The notes beneath the pieces were generated by a model. That model saw only the letters and a program-made list of their open reading frames with translations, was not told where the DNA came from and did no database searches. DNA of 64,000 bases from Lepidonotus clava (lineage: Eukaryota > Annelida > Polychaeta > Phyllodocida > Polynoidae): assembly GCA_936440205.1 (NCBI GenBank), contig OW387133.1, forward strand, positions 9,080,001-9,144,000, in the 5' to 3' direction. Shown here in pieces: positions 1 through 13,700 of the stretch. Numbering within the stretch: the first letter of the stretch is position 1; every line of letters begins with the position of its first letter. The translations under genes and the position numbers were made by a program.

Positions 1-138
1 TCCAATTCAGTCTGAATCCTATGCTATATAAAGCAATACTGTAGTTCATTTACCTAGAAAGGTATGCTTGTTTGAAAAAAAAGAAGAAGCCCTTTTCCAT
101 AACTTTTAAAGTCTCCCTTTCTTGATGCATAGGTCCTC

Positions 139-274
139 AGGATGCCGTCTTTGACACTGCCTGAAATCAGCCCTTATTTTTATGTTTAAAACAGACAATT
201 CAGTGTGACAGGGGGGTGGGTGGGTGCTATAAATACCCTGAACAAGTGTGACATCATTTATGGATGGCCCCTGA
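139..274. mobile_element. MITE remnant (CCATAAATGATGTCACAC ends)
   Basis: The right end reads GTGTGACATCATTTATGG. The interior (GTGTGACAGGGGGGTGGG and flanks) matches the reverse complement of the fuller copy at 20312-20481. The left end of this copy is missing. Confidence 0.6.
228..235 (+). promoter_or_regulatory. TATA-like box inside a MITE remnant
   Basis: TATAAATA lies 110 bp upstream of the first ATG of the left gene, within a mobile-element remnant (about 139-274). The related copy at 20312-20481 has a TTAAAA-type sequence at the matching place. Placement fits a core promoter, but no other promoter evidence is visible and the acceptor-like AGs before the ATG point the other way. Confidence 0.2.
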
Positions 275-337
275 TACAGGTGCAAAATTGCTGAATCCTC
301 ATCACTTCTTCTCTCCCCTTCAGCCACCCCCTCTAGG

Positions 338-3300
338 ATGCCGTCTCTGTCGGCGAGTGCGGCCGACCGGCGGGCGGCCTTGTACGGCCCGGACCGTCTC
401 AGGGAGCTGCAGCAGGTGCAGTCAGTGCTGAAGAAGACCAACGTCTTCCAGGGAGGGGAGTACAACTTTGTCCAGGAGAAGGAGAGCGGGGGGATCTACA
501 GGTCGTCCAACACCCGCGACTACAGCGTGAGTAGGATATTATTAGATTCACAATGACTCCATCTCAGTTTATATCAAAATCAAAGTTTTTACCATGAATT
601 ATCATCATTAAATGTGAAATGCATCAAAATAAAATGGCCTATTTTCCCATAGAAACCAACGTTGAAGCCTGTCAGCCCAGCTTATGATGTCCAAACTTTA
701 ATTGCTTTGGAATACTACATTTTGATTGGCTGCCAAACCTGAAAGTCTGCCAATCGATCAAATTCATAATTTGATAAAAAAATATATTAAATTTTTGGTT
801 AACAATCGTCTTTACACCGAGTCCTTCAAGGCTGGGAAAGGACTAACCACGTATGTAAAAGCAGATTTAACTTATCATGCTGCATTCTAAAATTTAATGA
901 ATATACAGATTTAAAATAAACACGTAAACAAAATGTAAACTGTAAAAAAGAAATGAAGAAACGTCGACTCGCTGTAGAGAAAAACGTAGGCATTAGAATT
1001 CTTTCCTAATCAAAGACGTATGATATTGATCGAAAAAGTAATATTAGTTTCGTGACGTATTGAGAACATGACATTGCATGTGTTTTTGGTATTAGGTATT
1101 GATATACGTAAATGCAGAAGGGTTGACCTACCTAATCTCTTGAATCAATATATGCAGAAAACGCTGAAACTTCCAGCAATAGAGGTAAGTCCATAGGTTG
1201 CTCAAGATAAATGTATTTCCGTGGAATCTATTACCTATACGAATCTTCTTTTTCAAACCATCAAGTCGTCACAACTGCTTCGTACAAGTTCACAACCTCA
1301 ACATACACTAGCTATTGTAACAACCTTTAGTGGTAAAATGAAGGGTAGAAATTTAGGTCTAACTATAACTCTAAGCCTAGCAGATAAGCATCATCTATCA
1401 TGGTGACTTTAGTTAATAATATTATTATACTTTGATTTCTAACAATAATCTAAGTTTTGTGATGTAGAGGATAACAGTCGGAAGAGAAAAGATACGTCTA
1501 CATTAAGGATGCGGTTAAGTTAAGCAGTGTATACATACATCAAATAGACTTTTCGAGACCTACAAATGAACACTTATAGGTGGCGGCGATCTTGTTCCAT
1601 GATATAGTTCTATTTGACGCTATTCTCATGTTATGTTATTTGATGTGCATGTAAAATTCAAGTTACTATCCAATTTCTGTTCAAATTTCATGATGTATGT
1701 ATACCGTATACATTTAATAAAGCCTTATCTCTATCGCTTAAATTGAGTTTTCCATGAACCTAAAATAAAAATCATGTAATCCAGAACTTAAACATTAAAA
1801 AACCAAGTAATACAAAACGTAGACAATACTTCCTAGTCTATTGCAGTAATCCCAAGGCTACGCTGGGAAAGTTCAACCGACGATATTGATTGCATGACCC
1901 CGTAGGGCTGCTGAAATATTTACCTAAACTCTTTTTTATCCCCGTCAGAGCATTCACCCTGTCATTTGATAGGTTGGTGCTCATGATTGTAGGTAATCAG
2001 ATGGAACCCCCCTCCTGTCCTCTGTCGTTGGGTCGATCCTGGCCCCCTACCTATTCACTACTGTCTCACTATTCTATTCAACCTAGGAGTGGTACCCACT
2101 GGGCGGTGGACCCTGTCGATCGTTTTCGATTGCTGAAAAAAAGCAACTGTATATTGTATTGGTACACACACCTATTCAATATGGAATAAAAGGGCGGATA
2201 CGGGTTTTTTGAAAGGGGGGTCAGTACGTACGTTAAGTACTAAAACTTTGTATTCGTACGCAAACACTCAATATTTTCCTACCTTTTTGTAGTTTAGGGG
2301 TCCCCCCCCCCAAAAAAAAAGGGGGGGGATCCTCACCTTTAATATGTATACCCAAGTGCCTAAAGGGGAGGACAACTTATTTTTTTAATATAATTTAGGG
2401 CTTAATTAATAATCTGATTGAAAGCAATCCAAAGGTTTGATCGCCCAGTGGGAAACTCCCCTTATTAATCTTCCTCCAGTGTGGCTCCATACAGCCGCAT
2501 CAGACGCTTGTACTATTGCTCACACCCTGTATATCTTATGTCACCAAAACAATATTTCACAGCTACAGTCCTGTAAAATACAATATGGAAAAATAGTTTC
2601 TGGCGACTTTGACCTTTTCTATATGGAGGCGGTAAGCTGGTAAGGACAATTCGAAGTGAATGTATGTGAATGTAAGGATGTAATTTGGTGTTTGAAAGTA
2701 ATAAGGATTGATCTATGATAAGCTCTCTTTGGTATAGGGTTCGAATCTAAATGTCTGACTTTTTAGAGCAATGCTATTGCGGCACATGATTGTGGCAAAT
2801 CAAAGGTAGCATTAGGATGTATGTTACTGAAATGATCCAAGAGTGGTCGAAAGGGAATCTGCTAATGTGATTCATCAAATTTATGTGGGACGTAAATATA
2901 AACTTAACGTGTCCCGCCCCTTCCTTCTCAAAGAATCTACTACTGAAATCGTCTCGGACTGTAATAATCGTTTCCCTTTATTTGTATAGGCCTGTAAGTT
3001 TTTATAGATACAATCAACAAATTCATAATTATGCCTTACTATTGTACAAATATATATATTTTTTCTTTTTACCTTTTCCTACGAGAGATATACTGTGTAC
3101 TATCTCTTCGTGAATTGTGTGTTTTGATATAGACGGTTGTTGGTGACCAATGTTATGTTACACGTCTCTTATGTCTGTATTGGTGTTTCTTTTAACAAAC
3201 AGGGTGCAACAGTCAACCCTGAGGCACTGTCCAGAGACCGCGTTTCGGCTTTCCAGGTAGGAGAACCTTCTATTACTTATTCTATATCAGGATTCCTACC

Positions 3301-4444
3301 CCTTTACCATCAACATTGTCCTCAGTTCTCTGGAACCATGGGCCAGTGAATAAAAGATTTGGAGGCCTATTGCCCACGAGGGCAATAATGCTTGTTTAGG
3401 AATGTTAATGCCAATTTTATGTTGTCACTAACAACTTTCAACTTTTTCTGTGTAATTGATATAGACTAAACAAAGTATAGACAAAGGTGCCCTCAGCAAC
3501 TGTTATTGTCCCAGTTTGTACGAACTTGGATCTAAGGATAAAGCCTTCGACAGTATGTGCAAACCAGGACGATAACAATTGTTTCATGCCCCCTTTATTT
3601 GTACTATGTATGAACTTCCTACCACATAAGTTTGCCAAAAGTTCAACATTCTCTATACAAACTATCATAAGTAATAAATAACAAATTATAAACATAGAAG
3701 GAACTATATCAATCATATAGTAAAATTGCCTTTATGATAGCTGCAATTCTATAATTGCCATAATGCTGCAAATTCTTAAGCCTATAATTATTCCAAGTGC
3801 CAATTTTCTACCGATTTTAAAAATTCCTAGTGGTAATATAGGTAAAGTATAGAGATGTAACATATCATTAGAATGGTCTGGAAATCTCTTTTCCAGTGAT
3901 ATATAGGATGTATGGTTTCGTGGTATATTCTAGTAAAAGAGGTGGAAAATACAAAATAGCAAGCATCAGAGATGGCAGGTGAAATAGGCTTTATTCCTGA
4001 ACTTGTAACGGGTGTTTAATTAGCAGTAGGAATAAGTTCAGGTTTAGATCAATAGTCATTATGATTAAGTTGCTCATACATAATGATCTTACAGAAATGT
4101 CAGATGACCGTCCCTATATAACTAAACTGGTCAATATAAAGGTGCAGAAAATCTTGAGCGTAACTCGTCTTAAGTACTCTCAGGTACACTACTTAGGTCA
4201 ATGAATAATTGTCTGGTCTTACATAGTATATAATAATCCTCTTACTCTCCTAGGCTTAGCTTCCAAATACCATGTTTTCATACTAGATTTATTGTAAGTT
4301 CTGAAGCGATTACTGGCCGACCGCCATGTCGTTCCCCCTAAACCCTACGTCCCGAGGCGGTTTTCGGATTGAGGGGATCTGTTATTTTTATGAGCACCAG
4401 TATAGGAAGACACAGCAGGTGTATTGGCCAATGTGACATTAAGG

Positions 4445-4528
<84 letters not shown>

Positions 4529-4659
4529 AAGTAACTATGTATAAGATACCAGTAGAATTACGTTAACCTGGCACTAGCCTTTTTTTTTAAATCAATTTTA
4601 TTTATCCTGTTGTTTTTTTTCGATGCAATCGGTTTTCTTCAAACCGATTAAGCCATACC

Positions 4660-4719
<60 letters not shown>

Positions 4720-7700
4720 CTTGGATATCAGAAAACCTCGCAATGGCATCAACTGAGCTGAACGAACTTTAGTTACATTTCAATTTTATCTTTAAAAAAC
4801 TCTCAAAGCTTTTGATTCAGGAAAATATTTATTACATTAATGATCACCTTTGACTTTAACATATGTAATGTAGATACAAAGTGTACATTGCTATAATAGA
4901 ACGATAAATGAACTTTATATTTAAAATTTAAGTACTCTGGATAAAAGAAATAAATTTCAAGGCAAAGCACAAGAACCAAGTACTACTACAAGTCAGTAGA
5001 GGTACATTTCAAATCTGATACATCGCATCGTGAGTTACATATCAGAGGTCTATGAACAACCTTGCACAAAATTTGAAATGTTTGGAAACTTTGAAATAGA
5101 ATTCGAAAAAAAACCGATGGATAAACACGACATATACCCAGAATATCCAGTAGCTATAGTCATAGTTATGTATTATACATGAAACAAGTCATATTTAAGA
5201 TATTATACAAAACATTTCTACACTTATCACAATACATATATTAGGAGATAGGTCTATGGTCATAACACCATGTCTCACATTGTACATCCATGTATTATTT
5301 CTTTATCGTGAACGATAAACTAACCTCATACAACTTCTATGTCCATAGAATGACGTCCATTTTGAGAACAGAACCAACGACCATATTCCTGAGGGAACCT
5401 ACAAGATATCCGCGTCTCACACAGATTATGATTCAAAGGGAACCTCAAAGGTAAGACATGGGTAAGGGTATAAGATCAGTATTAGGTTAAAGTCGGTAAT
5501 ATGTGCATCTTAAGGGCAATTTAGTGTAAATTCAAAAAGATTATTCACAACAAAGTAATGTTTTCTTTTATGGAACTCTTAGCAATTATTGAAGGAAGAA
5601 GTTAGTGATTGACCATCCAGCTTAAGAAATATTTTTTCATGAAGAAAATGGGTTTTTGCATTTTTCAACCCCTAAAATAGGGTATGCTCATATTTCCTTT
5701 CGGGGATCAAACGGGCAGCCCATACCTCAGGCTAATATGGGCAAAACATGGACCATATTAGCCTTCAAATAGGGTACTATGGGATTTTGGAGTATGCCCA
5801 TTTTCCCCCTTAAAACAACCTCTCATAGACTTCTATTAGCCCTAATCTAAATCCCCTACGTCTTTTATTTTACTTTCTACTTGTTCTAGAGAGGTTGCGC
5901 GACAAGAAGGTACTTGAATATGTAGGGTATTCTTATTTACTGAGATTTCATGCAAAATTATATGATGCCATGCTAAGTAAGTTCAGGTACCCTCTAAAAG
6001 AAGTTGTCCTATATTAGGTAAATTTATAGTCATTATTTTGATGAAAAGAAATGGTTTGGTCCTGGTTTTAAGGTTCTCTAATTTGTAGTATTAACTTGTA
6101 TATAAAATGTTGGGGGTACCCATAGGCCTATTGCCTGCTATGCCTATGTTTACTGGCCCGTATACAGGGGGTAGTGGAGATGGCCTGCCACCCCCACCCC
6201 CTACAAAAGAAATTTTTCATAAAGTTCCACATTTCCATTAAAAAAAACATTATAAAAACCCTCAAAACAATTAAGAAATTGCTGAAATGTTCTACTTGGG
6301 GAACCTCGCCACCCCCCTTTTAAGGTAGGAATTATTGAAATTATAACCAAAAGTTCCACTTAAGGAACCTCGCCAACCCCCAACAGCACAACCTGTATAC
6401 GGGCCTGACTGTTTATTACCCATCTTTATCCTATACATATTACCAAGTATATGAAATAAGTGTACGTCCACGCCGTGCCATATTGGTCTTCCCTATAAAG
6501 TTCATGCATACATTTCTTATGAAGCTGGGTAATTAGGTTTCGGTTCATTTAAGACTTCCGTGTCAACTCTGCTGGTCCACCTCTATACTTCCTGGTATAG
6601 GGAACAGACCTGAGAGGGTCTGGGCAGGCAAATAGTCATTTAACAATGTTAATGTGTAAATTCATGTTTCCACATTTTCTATATTCTCCCAGCCGACAGT
6701 GCTCAAGGAGGATAGGACCGTTCGATGGCCAGTAAGTGTGACCTTTGATATTAAAAAGAGAAACTTAATAATACATAAGTAATTGTAGGTCAGAAATAGT
6801 ATTTTGATAATGAGAAGCATTGATTCTATGATAGGAAGATTTCAATACATTAGTTAACGCTCCGATTTAGTACGAATAGTTGGTTGATTATGAGCACACT
6901 TCTCTTCACGTCTATTTTTAAACATCGCAGTAACGGAAAGAGAAGGGCTTTCAACGGGCTTATCAGTCAAATCGCAACAGTTTCGTAAATACTGCTAACT
7001 GATCAATCTATCATATACCAAATGAAAGGGCAGAGTTTCCTTTAACTAATGATATACATAGATTTCTGATTAAATGTGGCCAAAGTAACCTCTCTCTATC
7101 GTTGACGGAACAATGTTTATATATCCTATTATAATTCATTATTGTTCATACTAATGCAATCTATGTGAATAAGCAAAATTATATTAGACGTATGAATTCA
7201 AAGACAAATTCATCACTCGTAATATCTAGAAAAACATATTCATCTGAATATATTTAATAAACATATAAGATCATGAAAATAGCATGCATATATATTGTAA
7301 TAATTTCGCAGGATATGGCACCCCAGTTTGCCACAAACCGTGCAATCGGCGACAGCGAATATACGATGACATTTCAAGAAATGGTGAGTGGCCAATTAAC
7401 ACATTTAGCTGTCTTTTGCTCTTAGTCATCAGCTATTAGCGAGACAAAATAAGACATTTAAAAATGAAATTGCTATGCTAGACGTTGTGCAGACGTTGTC
7501 ACGTGGTCTTTTTTTATGATCACCATGTGGTGATCATAGCCACATGGCTAATATAACGATCAAAATATTTCAGTACAAAGTGATCATATCTGCTGATTAT
7601 GATCCAGTGAATTTAGTGTAAGTAAATTCGACATAGATATTTAGCTGATAATGTTCACAAGTGTGAACGATAAGGATTATAAATTGATCATGAATATGGC

Positions 7701-10700
7701 GGCCAGTCCATTATTGAGTATTTGTGACGTCGTCTGCACAATGTCTATAATGCCCACAGAATGTGTATTAATATCGCACATTAACAATGTACCAATAACG
7801 TTTATATGCTATATTCGAAGAAGTACTTATCCTTTTAAATAAGTATTGCTTAAGTTATTTTCTGGATTATTTCCAATTGCAGGTTCTCCCGGCGCACCTT
7901 CCCCTGTTCCCGTTGGTCGACACCTCCCGCCTGGTGGCACCAGTCGACCTCGACAAGAAACGTCTGAACAAGAAAGTCCACCTCAGCATTGGGACAGATC
8001 CGGTGACCAAGTACGGATTAAGATAATCCTATAGACCTCATGTGTTGTTGATCAATCCTCAAGATATTATAACATTGTTATACAATAAGGCGATAAGTGA
8101 GCTTTTAGTCTACGGAACGTAATTGAATGAAAGTAATTAAAATGCAATATGAGCCACTTTGATGTGTGTTGAAGTCAAAACATCTCAAAGCAGTCCTGTG
8201 AACTGGCGAATAATTATTTTGAAGAGCAAAATTGAACCAATATAGTTATGCCTATTTAGCACCTCTCTGCCCATAATGCTCCGGTCATGAGTCGTAGGCT
8301 GTCCAGGTGTACACTCGGTCAGCGCCCCAGGCTGGCCACTCCGACGACCCCTTTCCCTATATACAGCTATCACTGATGTATGATCATATATTACAACCCC
8401 TAGGGCCTATATAAATGTGTGTCTGGCTGTTTTTATGCCTCCTTTCTCTTCCCAGTTATGAGTCAGAAGCAGTGGGCACCTACACCCGGTCGGCTCCCCA
8501 GGCCGGCCGGTCCGATGACCCCTTCCTCCATATATTACAACCCATAGGGCCTATATATATGTACAAGTATTTATGACTGTTATATGACTCTTTAACAGTT
8601 ATGAGTCAGAAGCAGTGCGGGCCTACACCTGGTCGGCGCCCCAGGCCGGCCGTTCAGACGACCCCTTCCTCCATGTATTACAACCCATAGGGCCTATATA
8701 TATGTACAAGTATTTATGACTGATATATGACTCTTTAACAGTTATGAGTCAGATGCAGTGTGGGCCTACACCCGGTCGGCGCCCCAGGCCGGCCGTTCCG
8801 ATGACCCCTTCCTCCATGTATTACAACCCATAAGGCTTATATGTACAAGTGTTTATCACTGTTATATGACTCTTTAATAGTTATGAGTTGGAAACAGTGC
8901 ACAATTACACTCGGTCAATGCCCAAGGCCAGCCTCTCTTACAACCCCTTCATCTATATACAGCTATCACTGATGTATGATCATATATTACAACCCCTAGG
9001 GCCTATGTACAAGTATTTATGACTGTTATATGACTCCTTTCTCTCCCCAGTTATGAGTCAGAAGCAGTGCGTGCCTACACCCGGTCGGCGCCCCAGGCCG
9101 GCCGTTCCGACGACCCCTTCCTCCTGCGGCCCCTGATGGAGGAGGCCAAGCGGGTGACCCGTAACATGAGGGAGATGGAGATCGCCTCCAACGTCTTCAA
9201 GGACGGTGACTACAACAACCTGGGTAGGTAGAGTGTGTGGATAAGGTGTAAGGTGTTTTATTCCAAGGGCCTTTGGGGATTAATAAAGTAATGTGGTGAG
9301 TCTCCTGGAAACCAGTGATGGATCGGGGGGGGGGGGGGGCAAAAGGGGCGGTTGTCCCCCCCCCCCCTACACCGAGTGGTATTTCTTTTTTTAATAATCT
9401 ACTTTTGTTGATTCATAAAAATCTGAGGTTATTTATTATCACTTTTTTTATAGGGGGGTTGGTTTGCCCCTCCCCTCCCACCCCCTAGATGACGCCCCTG
9501 GCAACATACTTAGCATTGGTAGTATAGTTAGTAGCCAATAGCTAATAGCCCAACGGCTAAGTAGACACTGGCGCCATGATGTCTGGTGACTAAACCACTA
9601 ATCGACATTGTTTCTGGGCGAAATATTGAGCATGTTTAATATTTCTCCCAAGATGCTGTCAAACCTGGAAATCTGATCAGGTCTAAGAAATCATAATGTT
9701 TGGGGATGTAATTGTAGGTTATTTCAGTAACCCCAGCTCTAGGAGACAAGGATGACTTATACAGTTATTTTGTCCAACCTTTGATGGACCATTGGATATA
9801 CCCAATGTGGGATGGGCTTATTACAGATCACTATCATAATGTACCCGGGATACATCATCATAATAATATGGATGACAAAATGCAAAATTGACAACGCAAA
9901 ATGTACTGTAAATAGGCTAGCATGTTATTCACATTATCGTAGGACGTGTTCATGCAAAATTATAATTGAAACTTCTTTTACCAAATAATTATGTTTACAG
10001 TCCAGGGAAGCGCTTCAGTCCACTCCATGGACTACGGCAAAGCGCTACACATCGCATCTTCAGCTGGAGCACCTACAGCACTAGCCGTCAGCAAGTAAGG
10101 GCAGGCCCAATTCTCCCTTCCACGGATAGCTTATTAACTATATTATAGGTACCTGCAGGTTAATTTCGACTATTTTTGTAGAAAGAAACTCGGGGGAAAA
10201 TATTGAAAATTTACAAATATTTGCTATATATCTTTCTGAAATGAATGAATTTTCAAACCAACTTGAAAAATATTAGATATGTATGGATACGAAATGGACG
10301 AATAGTCGATGCTAGTTTTCAATCACATTAAACCACGAGTTATGTCATGATTATTGAAACTTCCTATACTTAAGCCTTTTGACTTGTCTACTTATTTCCC
10401 AGCATGCATCTTGATTTAGGCTAGTCTGCAGGTCAGCTAAAATAAATAAGGTATCCAATGGGGGGGGGGGAGAATTTTTTTAGTTTTGTGAACGCAAATA
10501 TTTTTGCATGTATGATAATTCGAGGATTAGAAGGAAAAGGCAAATTCGTGTCCATATGAACTGTCGTTTCAACCTTAAATGCACTGTTTTTGCTATAACC
10601 GAGTATTTCTTCGCTATATGAACATGTTTTGCGTACGTTTCACAAAAGCGAATTAAACAAAAATATGTACAGCGTAAAAATAAGTCCGTTCACGATAACA

Positions 10701-13700
10701 ATTATGAAAAAAGGAATCAATGTATCAATAAATGATTTTCCAGACCACGCCACCTAGTGTATAACTGAGCCCCAGAGGTGCTGGTCGGACAAGCCTGGGG
10801 TTATTTCCTCTTTGAGCATGTTTAAATTGGTCACTTTACACTGCATATAATGTTTTGTACACACAAGGTTGAAGAATGCAATAACAATAAATGCATGGTG
10901 CAGAACTTGATCTTTCCATGCATGTGTGAGTCATAACTGTGAACATAAGGCTTGTATTTTATAAACCTTTTTTAATATTAAAAGTTTTGATTTAATCCTG
11001 ACCAATGGGAGGGCTGCCCAGAGGTCTTATCAGCATTATGTAATCCCTCCCCACCAATCAGGGGTCGCGCTACTCCCACCACGTGGCTTTGTTTGTCCTA
11101 CCTCCAGTGGTGCGTGACGGGTGCGCGAGGTCTGGAACAGACTCTATACCATACCGTGCTGAGGCATCGATCACCTTGAATGCGATTCATTCGATTCCCT
11201 TTCACTAATGTTATGGGTTTATGGAGAGTATAAATCAACTCTTTTCCCTGTCATTGAGCTCTATTCAGATTCAATGAAAACGACCCGGCCAAATTCAAAT
11301 GATTTTAACCTATTTATATTTATGCGGCTATTCCTGGCTATAATAAATCATTCTTGTTTCAAAACGGCTGTTCAACATTCAGAAAATACAATCGAACTAA
11401 ACATGCATTACACCATCAAGTGTAGGGGCGCTGCCTATACACGTGCACGCGGCGTCATCTCTGTAACCTTCACATGCTATATAGGCCTACGCAACAATAT
11501 TGCGCGAATAACTTCAATGTTTCAACGACAATTCATTAGTAGTATATGGAAATGGCAACTTGTAACTCATCGCATACATTGTACATCTTTATTTGCCGCC
11601 GCGACATCGCCAAAACTTGTGTTTCAATTGACTTCTATGTTTCAACGACAATTCGTTAGTAGTATATGGAAATGGTAATTTGGAGTCGCATACATTACAT
11701 TTTTATTTGCGCGACATCGCCAAAGCTTGTGTCGCAATTCACAATATCGCATGAGTTTATCCTGTTGTACATGCGATATGTCATTGTCGCATGTACAACA
11801 TTCTTTCTCGCGATTTTCGAAACCGGGAAGAAAATCGGTCAGTAGAATACAGCCTTAAAGGGAACCAAAAGCAATATCGGGTAAAATTTTAGAAAAATGT
11901 TTTTACTAGTGAAATACATTCTATGACCATAAGTGATGCCAGGGATAAAATATAGACCACGAAAGCAAGTCTTAACTAAAATAAAACCTGGTCAATTTTG
12001 GTGACCCACTAAAATTGGTTTGTCTACAGGCAGAAATCACCAGTTTTGTTGAATGTAACTTAAATTATAGTTAATTTTCATGGTTAAAACTGTACGCTTA
12101 GCTAAATTTAAACTTTAAGAACGCACTTTCATAGTTATGTAAGTTGGCAAAATTTTGTCATATTTTTAGCACAATATTTCTTTTTGCTTCCTTTAACTTG
12201 TGCCCCTGTCCGCAGCATGCAGCGGACGGGCGTGGCGGCGGGCCCTGGGGACGCCCTGGAGGCGGAGGAGGCGGAGTACGACATCCAGGGGGGCAGGACC
12301 AGGAGGATGCCGGGGGTCATACAACACTCACTCAACGTCCACGTACCCAACAGCTTCAGAGGTAAGGGCCCTTTTTAAACTTTATTCATATCATTGGATA
12401 GAGAAAATTAGAAGCTTTCATTTGATATATGATAAGGTATTGTATCTCATAAATTAAGAAAATGAGTGCAAATAGTGCAAATAACGCCCTGCACACTGTT
12501 GTCTGTCCTTTAAGCCTTGAATGTCACCTTTAATGATGTGATTCTTTTGGCAATCTACAACGATCCTGTAAATTGTAACCAACATACATGTTTCATGATT
12601 ATGTGGCTTAATCTAGAGACATAAAACTATCATCACAAAACCAAAGAAAAAAAAGGATGGCAATCTACAAATATCCTGTTTATAAAAAAAGACATAATGT
12701 TTACATAATTATGTGTCTTAATCTAGAAAATAAATCTATCATCACAAACCAAATAAAAAAAGGATTCGTCGACCCCCCCCCCCCTCCCCCCCCCCCTTTA
12801 TTTTTGGTGGACACTTAAACGTGAGCAAAGAGGGTAAAACATTGTGTGTATGCATGCTAATACACTTAGCTTAAAGTCCCAGCCTATGTATTATGCTGGC
12901 TACCCCACCCCCCTTTCCTTTTTTTTAAAGTCCAGAATCTGTCGCTGGGTTTGACTCAGCGTTGGCACGTATTCCTATTAAGACCGCTGCTTTCCAACAC
13001 GGAACACCAATTTGGTTTTGTCCCCCCAAAAGGAAATCGCATGTTTCTTAATGAGAAACTAAATGAATCAGCTAAGAATCAAGCGGTTTCAATTTTGGTG
13101 TGCACTGAAATTATTCTGTCATAATCGTACCTCACGTGCATACCGCACACGAACAGCAGCAGCTCAGTTTCCTTACTTACACCCAAGGGGAGAAATCAAA
13201 CTAACTTCATGTCAAGATCAAATAGGGTTTAGGTATATCAAATACCTAGACATAATAATTTCAGGATTTTGTGATGAAATATAGACAAATAGTAATGCTG
13301 TTTGTATTACTTCTTACTGTGTCTTAGTATGGGCCCAAGAACCCATAGACCTACTAGAGGTAGGCCTACCCATTAAAATGTTTGAGTCACTACCATGACT
13401 CTGAACAATAGTTTATATATTATATTATATATAATACATAATACATATGCAAATATATAAGGGAGCGGGTTGGTGTAGTGGGTTAGGTTCTAGCCTCTAA
13501 CTCAACTGGAACGGGTCCGAACCTTGCCTGCTACACCACCTTGCCTTGCCTTCGTTCTCATCCCCATAGATTCGATCACAGTACTTTGCACAAGGCAAAA
13601 ACAGTGCAAATCATGAGTTGGTGTTGATATAGCTGAAAAATCGCTGAGCACACCTTAAACTCCAACAATCAGCATCATCATATACATATATATTTATACA

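Larger units (their letters stand above)
527..3202 (+). other. Intron 1 of the left gene
   Basis: AT-rich intron with a GTGAGT donor. Apart from the possible microexon at 1158-1184 and the CAGGGGCGGA-type MITE remnant at about 2190-2330, I see no coding or structural signal. Confidence 0.6.

Noticed and set aside
8456-9050. CRISPR-like regular array of repeats and spacers
   Set aside because: Units are 139-170 bp, include an exon start, and the setting is an animal intron. This is a tandem duplication, not a CRISPR.
11208-11678. 156-codon open frame on the + strand
   Set aside because: AT-rich, no splice context, crosses a tandem duplication in an intron, and no recognisable domain.
13461-13545. 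Functional tRNA gene
   Set aside because: Box-like sequences are present but no acceptor stem or cloverleaf can be drawn; kept only as a possible SINE fragment.
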